Shown piece after piece: positions 27,399-36,746 of a DNA stretch of 58,586 nt. A program made the translations under genes and the position numbers. Below the pieces are notes generated by a model. It did no database searches. It was not told the origin of the DNA and worked only from the letters and a program-made list of their open reading frames with translations. The DNA is from an uncultured Bradyrhizobium sp. (GTDB lineage: Bacteria > Pseudomonadota > Alphaproteobacteria > Rhizobiales > Xanthobacteraceae). Each line of letters starts with the position of its first letter. Position 1 is the first letter of the stretch. The stretch spans positions 1-58,586 of the forward strand of contig NZ_CANSMR010000038.1 in assembly GCF_947648125.1 (NCBI RefSeq). Direction: 5' to 3'.

Positions 27399-27926
27399 AT
27401 GACATCGCAGCCGATTCGCTCTCCCGTCCGCATCATCGGTATCGATCCGGGTCTCCGCCGCACCGGCTGGGGTGTGATCGAGACCGAAGGCAACCGCCTG
27501 GTCTATATCGGCTGCGGTTCGGTCGAGCCGCCGGACGATCTGCCGCTGGCGAGCCGGCTGCTCGCGATCCATGAGGGGCTGGCCGCCGTGCTCGGCGACT
27601 ACAGACCGGCGGAGGCCGCGGTCGAGCAGACCTTCGTCAACAAGGACGGCGTCGCCACGCTGAAGCTCGGCCAGGCCCGCGGCGTCGCCATGCTGGCGCC
27701 CGCAATGTTCGGTATCTCGGTCGCCGAATACGCGCCGAACCAGGTCAAGAAGACCGTGGTCGGCGCCGGTCATGCCGAGAAGAACCAGATCCAGGTGATG
27801 CTGAAGATCCTGTTGCCGAAAGCCGAACCGCCGTCTGCGGATGCCGCCGACGCGCTCGCGGTCGCGATCACCCACGCCCATCACCGCCAGAGCGCCGCGC
27901 TCCGCCTCAGGGTGGCGAACCTATGA
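27399..27926 (+). CDS. ruvC: Holliday junction endonuclease RuvC
   Basis: This resolvase cuts Holliday junctions symmetrically. It is 175 aa. Catalytic acids are visible: Asp in [14 protein letters not shown], Glu in [11 protein letters not shown] and the C-terminal [19 protein letters not shown] 27399 is chosen; an upstream in-frame start would read through the promoter. Its end overlaps ruvA in ATGA, implying coupling. Confidence 0.96.
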   Translation: MTSQPIRSPVRIIGIDPGLRRTGWGVIETEGNRLVYIGCGSVEPPDDLPLASRLLAIHEGLAAVLGDYRPAEAAVEQTFVNKDGVATLKLGQARGVAMLAPAMFGISVAEYAPNQVKKTVVGAGHAEKNQIQVMLKILLPKAEPPSADAADALAVAITHAHHRQSAALRLRVANL

Positions 27927-28540
27927 TCGGCAAGCTCAAGGGCCTGATCGATTCCTATGGCGAGGATTACGTGATCCTCGACGTCGGCGGCGTCGGCTAT
28001 CAGGTGCATTGTGCCAGCCGCACGCTGCAGGCATTGCCGTCGCCGGGCGGCGCGGCCGTACTCTCGATCGAGACCTATGTCCGCGAGGACCAGATCAAGC
28101 TGTTCGGTTTTCGTAGCGATCTCGAGCGCGAATGGTTTCGCCTGCTGCAGACCGTGCAGGGCGTCGGTGCCAAGGTCGCGCTCGCGGTGCTCGGCACGCT
28201 GCCGCCGACCGATCTCGCCAACGCCATCGCGCTGCGCGACAAGGCGGCGGTGGCGCGCACGCCCGGCGTCGGACCGAAGGTCGCCGAGCGCATCGTCAGC
28301 GAATTGAAGGACAAGGCGCCGGGCTTTGCCGATGTCGATCCGGCGGTGGTGCAGCTGTCCGGCGCGATCGACAACAACCGCGCGCCGCGTCCGGTCACGG
28401 ACGCGATCTCCGCGCTGGTCAATCTCGGCTATGGCCAGCCGCAGGCCGCCGCCGCGATCGCCGCCGCCTCGCGCAGCGCCGGTGAGAGCGCCGAGACCGC
28501 GCAGCTGATCCGGCTCGGCCTGAAGGAATTGTCGAAGTGA
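27923..28540 (+). CDS. ruvA: Holliday junction helicase subunit RuvA
   Basis: RuvA binds the four-way junction and loads RuvB. It is 205 aa. The N-terminal OB domain starts [28 protein letters not shown]. Two helix-hairpin-helix motifs lie at about 70-135 ([34 protein letters not shown]), and a C-terminal RuvB-binding domain ends in [11 protein letters not shown]. It overlaps ruvC by 4 nt and ruvB by 4 nt (GTGA). Confidence 0.96.
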   Translation: MIGKLKGLIDSYGEDYVILDVGGVGYQVHCASRTLQALPSPGGAAVLSIETYVREDQIKLFGFRSDLEREWFRLLQTVQGVGAKVALAVLGTLPPTDLANAIALRDKAAVARTPGVGPKVAERIVSELKDKAPGFADVDPAVVQLSGAIDNNRAPRPVTDAISALVNLGYGQPQAAAAIAAASRSAGESAETAQLIRLGLKELSK

Positions 28541-29586
28541 ACACGCCCTCGCGCATCGTCACGCCCGAACGCCGCTCCGACGATGTCGGCGACACCGCGC
28601 TGCGTCCGCAATCGCTGACGGAGTTCGTCGGCCAGGCCCAGGCGCGCAAGAATCTCTCGATCTTCATCGATGCCGCGAAGAAGCGCGGCGAGGCGCTCGA
28701 TCACGTGCTGTTCGTTGGTCCGCCGGGCCTCGGCAAGACCACGCTGGCACAGATCGTCGCGCGCGAGCTCGGTGTCGGCTTCCGTGCCACTTCCGGTCCC
28801 GTGATCGCGAAGGCCGGCGACCTCGCGGCGCTGCTCACCAATCTGGAAGAGCGCGACGTGCTGTTCATCGACGAGATCCATCGCCTGAGCCCGGCGGTCG
28901 AGGAAGTGCTCTATCCCGCGATGGAGGATTTCCAGCTCGATTTGATCATCGGCGAAGGCCCTGCGGCGCGCTCGGTGAAGATCGAGCTGTCTAAATTTAC
29001 TCTCGTCGGCGCGACGACGCGCGCGGGCCTGCTCACCAATCCCTTGCGCGACCGCTTCGGCATTCCGATCCGGCTCAATTTCTACACCGTGGAAGAGCTG
29101 GAGAAGATCGTCACCCGCGGTGCCCGCGTGCTCAACATCGGCATGAGCCCCGACGGCGCCAACGAGATCGCGCGCCGCGCCCGCGGCACGCCGCGCATCG
29201 CCGGCCGCCTGCTGCGCCGGGTGCGCGACTTTGCCTCCGCCGCGGATGCCGACGCCATCGATCGCGGCATCGCCGACCGTGCGCTCAGCGCGCTCGAGGT
29301 CGACAGCGCCGGGCTCGATGCGATGGATCGGCGCTATCTCACCACCATCGCCTTGAACTATGGCGGCGGTCCGGTCGGCGTCGAGACCATGGCGGCGGCG
29401 CTGTCGGAGCCGCGCGATGCGATCGAGGACATCATCGAGCCCTATCTGATCCAGTGCGGCTATCTGCAGCGCACCCCGCGCGGAAGACTGCTGACTTCGC
29501 ATGCCTTCCGCCATCTCGGCCTCGCCGAGCCGAACCGCGATCCCTCGCAGTTCGGCCTGTTCGGCGGCAATGGCGACGACGACTAA
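28537..29586 (+). CDS. ruvB: Holliday junction helicase motor RuvB
   Basis: RuvB is the AAA+ hexameric branch-migration motor, 349 aa. It has Walker [13 protein letters not shown], Walker B FIDEIHR, sensor 1 LVGATTRAG and the arginine finger region NPLRDRFG. The C-terminal winged helix has [11 protein letters not shown]. The start is GTG at 28537, overlapping the ruvA stop. ybgC-tolQRAB-pal usually follows, but here only ybgC appears, 5.4 kb later. Confidence 0.97.
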   Translation: MNTPSRIVTPERRSDDVGDTALRPQSLTEFVGQAQARKNLSIFIDAAKKRGEALDHVLFVGPPGLGKTTLAQIVARELGVGFRATSGPVIAKAGDLAALLTNLEERDVLFIDEIHRLSPAVEEVLYPAMEDFQLDLIIGEGPAARSVKIELSKFTLVGATTRAGLLTNPLRDRFGIPIRLNFYTVEELEKIVTRGARVLNIGMSPDGANEIARRARGTPRIAGRLLRRVRDFASAADADAIDRGIADRALSALEVDSAGLDAMDRRYLTTIALNYGGGPVGVETMAAALSEPRDAIEDIIEPYLIQCGYLQRTPRGRLLTSHAFRHLGLAEPNRDPSQFGLFGGNGDDD

Positions 29587-29643
29587 AGCATGATCCGGAA
29601 AAGTGCGAAGCGGTTTTTCGGAGGAGATCATGCTCAAACAAAA
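29585..29643. repeat. Intergenic repeat, AAAGCATGATCCGGAAAAGTG family
   Basis: It begins at the ruvB stop codon. A close copy starts at 46261 (AAAGCATGATCCGGAAAAGT, then GAAGCGGTTTT and GAGATCATGC). The words GCATGATC and GATCATGC near its ends are inverted. Confidence 0.75.
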
Positions 29644-29792
29644 GGCCTCGCTCTCGAAGACGTGAAAAGTCGTGTTGACGCAGCGCATCGCGCTGCGCGG
29701 TAACCTTCCCCGCTAACCATTGCGACGTCTCTGCAGGCCGTCTGCACAAACGCGGCCCAATTTCGCTTCAATAAGAGGCCTATGATCGTGTG

Positions 29793-29888
29793 GAGCGTTT
29801 TCAAGCGAAGTGGATACCGGTTCGCATCAAGAAAACGCGACCAAACAAGGAATTAAGTGCATGATCCGATTCAATCGGATCATGCACT
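29793..29888. repeat. Composite repeat with a 33-bp near-perfect palindrome
   Basis: The left part (GAGCGTTTTCAAGCGAAGTGG then ACCGGTTCGC) recurs at 43553 and 47161. The right part is AGTGCATGATCCGATT, one C, AATCGGATCATGCACT: 16-bp perfect arms at 29856-29888, ending 22 nt before the phosphoesterase ATG. With 29585-29643 it fills most of the 324-bp gap after ruvB. Confidence 0.8.
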
Positions 29889-29910
29889 AGGCATCACCGA
29901 TCAAACGTCC

Positions 29911-30828
29911 ATGATCTCACGTCGACATTTTCTGCGCACCGCCGCCGGATTGACCGCCGCCACCGCTTCGACCGCGGCCTATGGCCTGAGCGAACCGGTC
30001 GTCCGTCTCACGCTGACGCGCTACGATCTGTCGCCGCGGCAATGGCCTGCGGATTTTCCGCTCAAGATCGCCGCGATTGCCGACATTCACGCCTGTGATC
30101 CCTGGATGTCGCTCGATCGCATCGCAGAGATCGTCGAGCGGACCAACGCGCTGAACCCCGACATCATCGTGCTGCTCGGTGACTATGTCGCGGGGCTGCG
30201 CCACGTCACCCGCTTCATTCCGGCCTCGGAATGGGCTGCAGTGCTCAAGGACCTGAAGGCGCCGCTCGGCGTGCATGCCGTGCTCGGCAATCACGATTAT
30301 TGGGAAGACAAAACGGTGCAGCGCCTGGGGCAGGGCACTCCCGTCGCGCGCCGTGCGCTGGAGCGCGCCGGCATTCCGGTCTACGAGAACGATGCGGTGC
30401 GGCTCGTCAAGGATGGCCGTCCGTTCTGGCTCGCCGGTCTCGGCGACCAGCTCGCCTATCTGCCGGCGCGGCGCTATCGCGAGGTCCGGCGCATCGGCGT
30501 CGACGATCTCAACGCGACGCTTGCAAAAGTCACCGACGACGCGCCGGTGATCCTGCTCGCGCACGAGCCCGACGTCGCGCTCCGCGTGCCCTCGCGCGTC
30601 GCGCTGCAGCTGTCCGGCCACACCCATGGCGGCCAGATCCGGCTGCTCGGCTGGTCGCCGGCGGTGCCGGTGAAGCACGGCATGCGGCTCGCCTATGGCC
30701 ACATCAAGCTGAAATGCGACGTCGTCGTTTCCGGCGGTCTCGGCTGCAGCATCATGCCGTTCCGCCTCGGCGTGCCGCCCGAGATCGTGCAGGTTACGCT
30801 CGGCGCAAAGGGGCCGGTGGTGTCCTGA
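29911..30828 (+). CDS. Tat-exported metallophosphoesterase
   Basis: This is a calcineurin-like phosphoesterase of 305 aa, YkuE/LpxH-like in motif order. The N-terminus MISRRHFLRTAAGLTAATAS has a twin-arginine signal. Metal motifs are IADIHACDPW, VLLGDYVAG, LGNHDYW and SGHTHGGQ. ATG 29911 is chosen because the twin-arginine motif begins there; the 29857 in-frame start lies inside a palindrome. It sits between ruvB and an unrelated cyclase gene. It probably acts on a phosphodiester or lipid phosphate in the periplasm. Confidence 0.9.
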   Translation: MISRRHFLRTAAGLTAATASTAAYGLSEPVVRLTLTRYDLSPRQWPADFPLKIAAIADIHACDPWMSLDRIAEIVERTNALNPDIIVLLGDYVAGLRHVTRFIPASEWAAVLKDLKAPLGVHAVLGNHDYWEDKTVQRLGQGTPVARRALERAGIPVYENDAVRLVKDGRPFWLAGLGDQLAYLPARRYREVRRIGVDDLNATLAKVTDDAPVILLAHEPDVALRVPSRVALQLSGHTHGGQIRLLGWSPAVPVKHGMRLAYGHIKLKCDVVVSGGLGCSIMPFRLGVPPEIVQVTLGAKGPVVS

Positions 30829-31041
30829 CCGTCCAGGCCGTGTACTCATAAGGGCGCGGACGTTGGCGTTTGGGGATCAGGCTGCATGGGGAATTCCTTG
30901 AAACGCGGCATCCTTTTGCGAGGTAGGCACGTTCGTCACCACAAACGGGTGTCGTGCACCCATGCCGACCTCGGCGCGTGACAACAGCCGCCCGCTCCTG
31001 TAAAAACATTAAGCCCCGATGCCGCGGGAAGGAGGTGCCCT

Positions 31042-32946
31042 GTGAAACGCAGGATGACAGCCGTCCTGCTGGCGGATGTCGTTGGCTACAGTCGGCTCAT
31101 GTCGACCGACGAGGACGCCACCCACGTAATGCTGTCCGAATGTTTCGGCGGCTTGATCGAACCCAAAATTTCCGAGCATGGTGGTCGCCTGATCCGATCC
31201 AGCGGCGATGGATTACTTGTCGAATTCGACAGCGCTCTGGATGCCGTACGTTGCGGTATCGAAATTCAGCAGGAATTGAACCAGCGCAATGCCGGTGCCG
31301 CCCCCGAGCGCCGCTTCCAAATGCGCATCGGCGTAAATGCCGGTGACGTCATTTTTGACGAGCGCGATATCTACGGAAACAGCGTCAATATTGCAGCTCG
31401 GCTGGAGACTCTCGCCGAGCCAGGCGAGCTATTTGTTACCAATACCGTTCGCGATCAGCTCCTGGGTCATCCGGAACTCGCATTTGAGGACAGGGGCCGT
31501 CATCGGCTCAAGAACATCGACCCTCCGATTCAGGTCTATCGGGTTACGCGGGCCGAGGAGCAAAACAAATCCCTCCTGGGGCGAATGCGCCTTGCCGCGC
31601 GCCGAGCTATCGCGCTTCCTCCGATGCGTCGTTCGGTGGCCGCAGCATTTGCAGTCCTATTAGCCATCGCGATGTTTGTAGGCACAGTGCCGTTTTGGCA
31701 TGGCCAAAAAGCGCAGTCTGCTCAAGCTTCCATCATGGTCATGCCGTTTCGCAGCATGAGCAATGATCCGCAGGAGGGCTATTTCGCCGACGCGGTCACC
31801 GATGATCTAACCACGGACCTCTCCCGCTTGACAGATACTGTGGTGATTGCGCGTGCGACGGCTTTCACTTACAAGGGGAAAGATATTGACCCTCGACAGA
31901 TCGGACTGGACTGCGACGTTCGATATCTCTTGGAAGGCAGCATCCGGAAAATCGGTACCAAGGTGCAAGCTAACGCGCATCTGGTAGATGCGCGCTCCGC
32001 CAGAGCTATTTGGGCGGATCAATTTGATACTGATGTTACAGACCTTTTCGAATTGCAAGAAGTTGTAACGGGTCGAATCGCCTCGTCACTCGGACTTCAA
32101 CTGGTCAAGGCCGAGAGTCGTCGACGTGATCGGTCGGGAGATTCCAATGCGATTGATATGAGGTTACGTGCCATGGCCATTCTCATTGACTCGGTTACTC
32201 CACAGCACAATCTTATCGCACGCAAGTATCTTCAAGATTCTCTGCAGCTCAGCCCGCAATCGGCCATCGCCTGGAGCCAACTGGCAGATGTCTTGATGCG
32301 TGACTATTTGAATCGCTGGAACGAAGCTGCTGGAACAGATTCCAACGCACGCATTGAGCTGCTCAACCAGGCCGAGCATGCGTTGCAACAGGCATTCAGT
32401 CTCGATCCGACCATTGCTCTGACCCATATGGATGATGGCTTTATTCGCCGCGCGAAGGGGGATCATCAAGGAGCTCTGGACGCTTTCGAACGGGCGCTTG
32501 CTCTCGATCCCAATCTTGCCCTCGCATATGCTCAGAAAGCCAATCAACTTGTCCTGACGGGACGTCCCAAGGAAGCGCCTCCGCTGGTGTTGAAGGCGAT
32601 CAGACTCAGTCCCCGCGATCCTGCCAGGAGTGTATTTTCCTGGGTCCTGGGGCGCGCGTACTTCGCGATGGGAAACTACGACGACGCAATTGTCTGGCTT
32701 CGAAGAGCGGTTGAGGAGAGACGCACGGTTTGGTTCAGTCGGGCGCATTTGGTGAGCGCATTTGCGCTGGCCGGAAAGCAAACCGAAGCGGTCGACGCGT
32801 TGAATGATTTCAACGGCGCACTGCCGGGTTACACACTGGCGCGCATCCACGACATCTATTCCCAGGAAATTCCAAATCAGCATCTAGCGTTTCAGAGTAC
32901 ATTAAATGAACTCTTCAAGGGATTGCAGCAGGCGGGGATGAAATAA
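31042..32946 (+). CDS. Class III adenylate/guanylate cyclase with TPR domain
   Basis: This is a 634-aa membrane signalling protein. The cyclase catalytic domain covers about residues 1-170 (LLADVVGYSRLM with the first metal Asp, SSGDGLLVEFDSALDAV with the second, NSVNIAARLETLAEPGELFVT). One transmembrane helix lies near 200-217. A TolB-like/CadC-type periplasmic domain follows (FRSMSNDPQEGYFADAVTDDL, LLEGSIRKIGTKVQANAHLVDA), then TPRs to the end. This layout is common in Bradyrhizobium cyclases. It starts with GTG 31042 preceded by GGAGGT. Third positions are visibly richer in A/T than neighbours, suggesting acquisition. The nucleotide product (cAMP or cGMP) is not resolved. Confidence 0.9.
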   Translation: MKRRMTAVLLADVVGYSRLMSTDEDATHVMLSECFGGLIEPKISEHGGRLIRSSGDGLLVEFDSALDAVRCGIEIQQELNQRNAGAAPERRFQMRIGVNAGDVIFDERDIYGNSVNIAARLETLAEPGELFVTNTVRDQLLGHPELAFEDRGRHRLKNIDPPIQVYRVTRAEEQNKSLLGRMRLAARRAIALPPMRRSVAAAFAVLLAIAMFVGTVPFWHGQKAQSAQASIMVMPFRSMSNDPQEGYFADAVTDDLTTDLSRLTDTVVIARATAFTYKGKDIDPRQIGLDCDVRYLLEGSIRKIGTKVQANAHLVDARSARAIWADQFDTDVTDLFELQEVVTGRIASSLGLQLVKAESRRRDRSGDSNAIDMRLRAMAILIDSVTPQHNLIARKYLQDSLQLSPQSAIAWSQLADVLMRDYLNRWNEAAGTDSNARIELLNQAEHALQQAFSLDPTIALTHMDDGFIRRAKGDHQGALDAFERALALDPNLALAYAQKANQLVLTGRPKEAPPLVLKAIRLSPRDPARSVFSWVLGRAYFAMGNYDDAIVWLRRAVEERRTVWFSRAHLVSAFALAGKQTEAVDALNDFNGALPGYTLARIHDIYSQEIPNQHLAFQSTLNELFKGLQQAGMK

Positions 32947-33156
32947 TCGCAGTCGATCGACAAGGTCGGCTCATGGGTATTCATTCCGCTCGCGGCGCTA
33001 CGAGCGCCGTGCAGCGCAGCACACGAGGGATGATTGCGGATAGGGTGCCGGGCTGACATCTCTGCATGTGGTCGCTGGTGCGGTGCTCCGCCGTATCAAG
33101 CCTGTACGCTCAGCTCGAATTTGAGGATTTGATCAGCCGGTATCAGGAGACATTCA

Positions 33157-34764
33157 ATGCTTCAGATATCATGTCGGAAACTTTGCACTGTCGTGTCAGT
33201 TGGGGCCTTGTGGGCAGTGTTCGCTTCGGCGCAACCAATCTCGTCGCCAGTGCATACGAAGACTCTCATCGCGGTGATGCATTCCGATCTGCGCATCCTC
33301 GACCCGACCTTCACCGGCGCGTATATCACGCGCGATCACGGCTACATGATCTTTGACACTTTGCTCGCCACCGACTCCGACTTCAAGATCCGGCCTCAGA
33401 TGGCGGATTGGAAGGTCTCCGACGACAAGCTCACCTACACCTTTACCCTCCGCGACGGACTGAAATGGCATGATGGCAGCCCGGTCACTGCGGAAGATTG
33501 CGTTGCGTCGCTCAAGCGCTGGAGCAAGAACGAGACCATGGGCCAGACGCTGATGGACTTCACGGCCAGCATTGAGGCCACTGACGACAGAACCATCACG
33601 CTGAAACTGAAAGAGCCTTACGGGCTAGTGCTGGAATCGATTGGAAAACCTTCATCGATTGTTCCGTTTATGATGCCCAAGCGTCTGGCCGAAACGCCGC
33701 CGGGCCAGCAAATCAAGGAGCAGGTTGGCTCCGGTCCCTTCAAGTTCGTTCAGTCCGAATTCCAGCCTGGCGTAAAGGCCGTCTACGAGAAAAACACGGA
33801 CTACGTGCCGCGTAAGGAGCCGCCGAACTGGACGTCGGGCGGTAAGGTCGTGATGGTCGATCGGGTCGAATGGATCCGGATGCCGGATGCACAGACCGCC
33901 GTGAACGCGCTGCAATCCGGCGACATCGACTTCATGGAGAATGTCCCCTTCGATCTCGTGACGAAGTTGGCAGCCAACAAGGACTTGAAGCTTGAGACCC
34001 TGGACAAGCATGGCTTCCAGATCGTCGGACGCATGAATTTTCTTTACCCGCCGTTCGATAACGTCCTGGTGCGCCGCGCGGCGTTGCTGGCGCTGAACCA
34101 GAAGGATGTGCTGGACGCACTGGTCGGTAATTCAGAATACTACCGGGTGTGTGGCGCGGTTTTCGGTTGTGATACGCCGCTGGCCACCGACGCAGGCTCG
34201 GAATCGCTGGTGAAAGGCAATGGCATCGCACAAGCGGCGAAGCTGCTTGCGGAGTCCGGCTACGACGGCACGCCTGTTGTGATCATGGCGCCCGGCGACG
34301 TCCTGGTTTTCAAGGCACAACCGATCGTCGCGGCGCAACTGCTGCGTAGGGCTGGTTTCAACGTGGATCTGCAGGCGACCGATTGGCAAACAGTGGTCTC
34401 CCGTCGCGCCAGCCAGAAGCCGCCCAAAGAGGGTGGTTGGAACCTGTTTTTCACCAACTTCATCATTGCCGATGTGGTGGACCCTGTCGTCAACATATTG
34501 GTCAACGGTCGTGGCAGGAACGGTGGTTGGTTTGGTTGGCCGGAATCGGCCCGGCTCGAAGCGCTGAAAGACCAGTTCGTGCGTGCATCCACGCCGGCCG
34601 AGCAGCAGAAGATCGCCGCAGATATCCAGGCGGTCGTCTATGACCAGGTGATCTATGTCCCCCTCGGGCAATGGCGCGGGGTCAGCGCGTGGCGAAAATC
34701 GCTCTCAGGCGTGCTCGACGGCCCTGCCACGCCGATCTTCTGGAACATCGACAAGTCGGAGTGA
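33157..34764 (+). CDS. ABC transporter peptide-type substrate-binding protein (SBP family 5)
   Basis: This is a periplasmic solute receptor of 535 aa. An N-terminal signal peptide ends near ASAQP. SBP_bac_5 words follow: IFDTLLATDSDFKIRPQMADW, YTFTLRDGLKWHDGSPVTAEDCVASL, and YVPLGQWRGVSAWRKSL at the C-terminus. Dipeptides, oligopeptides or nickel-type chelates are typical ligands. No permease or ATPase genes are adjacent, so it is an orphan receptor. ATG 33157 is used; the hydrophobic core follows at once. Confidence 0.88.
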   Translation: MLQISCRKLCTVVSVGALWAVFASAQPISSPVHTKTLIAVMHSDLRILDPTFTGAYITRDHGYMIFDTLLATDSDFKIRPQMADWKVSDDKLTYTFTLRDGLKWHDGSPVTAEDCVASLKRWSKNETMGQTLMDFTASIEATDDRTITLKLKEPYGLVLESIGKPSSIVPFMMPKRLAETPPGQQIKEQVGSGPFKFVQSEFQPGVKAVYEKNTDYVPRKEPPNWTSGGKVVMVDRVEWIRMPDAQTAVNALQSGDIDFMENVPFDLVTKLAANKDLKLETLDKHGFQIVGRMNFLYPPFDNVLVRRAALLALNQKDVLDALVGNSEYYRVCGAVFGCDTPLATDAGSESLVKGNGIAQAAKLLAESGYDGTPVVIMAPGDVLVFKAQPIVAAQLLRRAGFNVDLQATDWQTVVSRRASQKPPKEGGWNLFFTNFIIADVVDPVVNILVNGRGRNGGWFGWPESARLEALKDQFVRASTPAEQQKIAADIQAVVYDQVIYVPLGQWRGVSAWRKSLSGVLDGPATPIFWNIDKSE

Positions 34765-34941
34765 AGCGCGAATCTCATGGTTCATTCTTCGTTGTGCGAT
34801 CAGGCAATTGAAGTGAGCTGTGGCCGTCGTTACGTGGGCGGTTGATCGAGGGCTGCATTGCATTCTATCTGGTGGGATGGATCGGATCGTGATCGTTCGC
34901 GTTCTCGACGGCCGCAGGGATATCGAGCGAGAGTTTTCTAA

Positions 34942-35391
34942 ATGACCTTACCCCATATCGACGGCGCGATCCGCGATGGCCGACACCACATGCAGGTCCG
35001 TGTCTATTACGAAGACACCGATTTTTCCGGCATCGTCTACCACGCCAATTATCTGCGCTTCATGGAGCGCGGCCGCACCAATCATCTCCGATTGATGGGC
35101 GCCGAACAGAACGCGCTGTTCGAGGAGGCGCAGGAGGAGACCGGCGGCTTCGCCTTTGTGGTGCGCTCGATGTCGCTGGACTTCCTGAAGCCCGCGCGGA
35201 TGGACGACATGCTCGACGTCGTGACCTGGCCAATTGCGGTGAAGGGCGCCTCCATCATGCTCGCGCAGGAGGTCAGGCGCGGCGATGACGTGCTTGTGAA
35301 GGCGCAGGTGCGCGTCGCCTTCGTCAGTCAGGGCCGGGCGCAGCCGATTCCGAAGTCCATTCGCGCGCTAATGAAGGCCGATCTGGCTTAA
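34942..35391 (+). CDS. ybgC: Tol-Pal-associated acyl-CoA thioesterase YbgC
   Basis: This is a hotdog thioesterase of 149 aa that hydrolyses short or acyl-ACP-linked thioesters and is linked to phospholipid metabolism. The motif YYEDTDFSGIVYHANYLRFMERGR carries the catalytic Asp and the Tyr/His region, and DFLKPARMDD follows. ybgC usually opens the tolQRAB-pal operon after ruvB. Here no tol gene follows: the next genes are DUF1348 and GST. Confidence 0.93.
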   Translation: MTLPHIDGAIRDGRHHMQVRVYYEDTDFSGIVYHANYLRFMERGRTNHLRLMGAEQNALFEEAQEETGGFAFVVRSMSLDFLKPARMDDMLDVVTWPIAVKGASIMLAQEVRRGDDVLVKAQVRVAFVSQGRAQPIPKSIRALMKADLA

Positions 35392-35477
35392 CTATTGGCC
35401 GATAGGAAACGCCCCATCGACTCTGCGCGGCACGGCGATAGATTTGCGCGTGACAAAACAACCGCGAGGGATCGCCG

Positions 35478-35945
35478 ATGTCACGCCCGCCGCTGCCGCC
35501 CTTCACCCGCGAGACCGCCGCGCAGAAAGCGCGCATGGCGGAAGATGCCTGGAATTCCCGCGACCCGGTTCGGGTTGCCGGCGCCTATACCGAGGACAGC
35601 CGCTGGCGTAACCGATCCGAGGTATTTCAGGGCCGCGAGGCGATCGTGGCCTTCCTGACCCGCAAATGGGAAAAGGAGCTGGAGTATCGCCTGATCAAGG
35701 ATCTCTGGGCGTTCGACGGCAACCGCATCGCGGTGCGCTTCCAGTACGAGTGGCACGATGCCGCCGGCAACTGGTTTCGCTCCTACGGCAACGAGCAGTG
35801 GGAGTTCGACGAGCACGGCCTGATGCGCCGCCGCGAGGCCTCGATCAACGATATCGCGATTGCGGAGAAAGATCGCCGCTTCCACTGGCCCGCGCCGGGC
35901 CCGCGTCCGGCCGACGTACCGGGGCTGGGGGATAGTCCGTTCTAG
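35478..35945 (+). CDS. DUF1348 (SnoaL/NTF2-like) protein
   Basis: This is a 155-aa protein of the NTF2-like fold. The family words [29 protein letters not shown] and [27 protein letters not shown] are clear. No enzymatic function is established for the family; it is often found near oxidoreductases and flavin-related genes. It is followed by a hairpin and converges on a GST gene. Confidence 0.85.
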   Translation: MSRPPLPPFTRETAAQKARMAEDAWNSRDPVRVAGAYTEDSRWRNRSEVFQGREAIVAFLTRKWEKELEYRLIKDLWAFDGNRIAVRFQYEWHDAAGNWFRSYGNEQWEFDEHGLMRRREASINDIAIAEKDRRFHWPAPGPRPADVPGLGDSPF

Positions 35946-35947
35946 TT

Positions 35948-35973
35948 GTCGTCCCGGCCTTCGCCGGGACGAC
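35948..35973. terminator. Hairpin between convergent genes (GTCGTCCCGGC type)
   Basis: Arms GTCGTCCCGGC and GCCGGGACGAC form an 11-bp stem with a CTTC loop, between the stops of DUF1348 (35945) and GST (35992). It is probably a bidirectional terminator and is also a repeat-family member related to 39161-39186. Confidence 0.6.
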
Positions 35974-35991
35974 GGATAGTAAGAGACCGGC

Positions 35992-36636
35992 TTACGCCGC
36001 CGCCTTGTGCCGCGCGATCTCGGCCTTGTAGAGCTCGAACTCCTCCGCGACCGCCTTGGCGACCGACGGCCGGGAGCGCAGGCGTTCGTAATAGGCCTTC
36101 AGCGCCGGCCACTTGGCGAGCTCGATCGGGGGCGTCGCCATGGTCCAGTTGATGACAGTGACGAGATAGGCGTCGGCGACGCTGAAATGATCGAGCAAAT
36201 ATTCGCGTCCCCTCAGGTGATCCTCGACATAGTCGAGCCGCGACACGTACTTCTCCAGCGCATAGGCCTTGGCTTCCGGCGGCGCCTTCTTGTCGAGCAG
36301 CGGCAGGAACAGGCCCTTGTGCAGTTCGGTGCCGATGAAGCACAGCCATTGATGCAGCTTGGAGCGCTCGGCGTTCGAAGCGGTGCCGAGGCCGGCCCGC
36401 GGGAACTGGTCGGCGACATATTGCAGGATCGCGGCGTTCTCGGTCAGCACGACGCCGTCGTCGGTGCGCAGCGTCGGCACCAGGCCGAGCGGGTTGACCT
36501 TGTTGAAGTCGGTGCCGTCGTTGCGCACCTGCTTGGTCTTCGGATCGACCTCGAGATAGTTCGCCGGCTGGCCCGCTTCATAGAGCGCGACGCGGGTCGC
36601 CATCGAGCAGGCGAGCGGCGAGAAATAAAGGTCCAT
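35992..36636 (-). CDS. Glutathione S-transferase
   Basis: This is a 214-aa GST. The N-terminal thioredoxin domain reads MDLYFSPLACSMATR, with the Cys characteristic of the bacterial beta-like class, and NPLGLVPTL / TENAAILQYVAD are the glutathione-binding loops. The C-terminal helical domain has HFSVADAYLVTVINW. An ideal AAGGAGG lies 6 nt upstream of the ATG. It is divergent from a TetR gene with a split inverted repeat between them. Confidence 0.92.
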   Translation of the reverse strand: MDLYFSPLACSMATRVALYEAGQPANYLEVDPKTKQVRNDGTDFNKVNPLGLVPTLRTDDGVVLTENAAILQYVADQFPRAGLGTASNAERSKLHQWLCFIGTELHKGLFLPLLDKKAPPEAKAYALEKYVSRLDYVEDHLRGREYLLDHFSVADAYLVTVINWTMATPPIELAKWPALKAYYERLRSRPSVAKAVAEEFELYKAEIARHKAAA

Positions 36637-36683
36637 TGGTGCCTCCTTGGGGCGGTCTGGCGCGGGTGTCCGGCCGTTGTTGA

Positions 36684-36746
36684 TTTTTGTACTGTCTGGG
36701 ATAATATTGATGGCGTCAAGGAATTAAATGCGAAATGGTACAAAAA
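36684..36746. promoter_or_regulatory. Split inverted repeat between GST and TetR genes
   Basis: TTTTTGTAC at 36684-36692 is mirrored by GTACAAAAA at 36738-36746, the second overlapping the TetR start. It may be a pair of half-sites bound by the regulator or a chance AT-rich feature. Confidence 0.35.
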
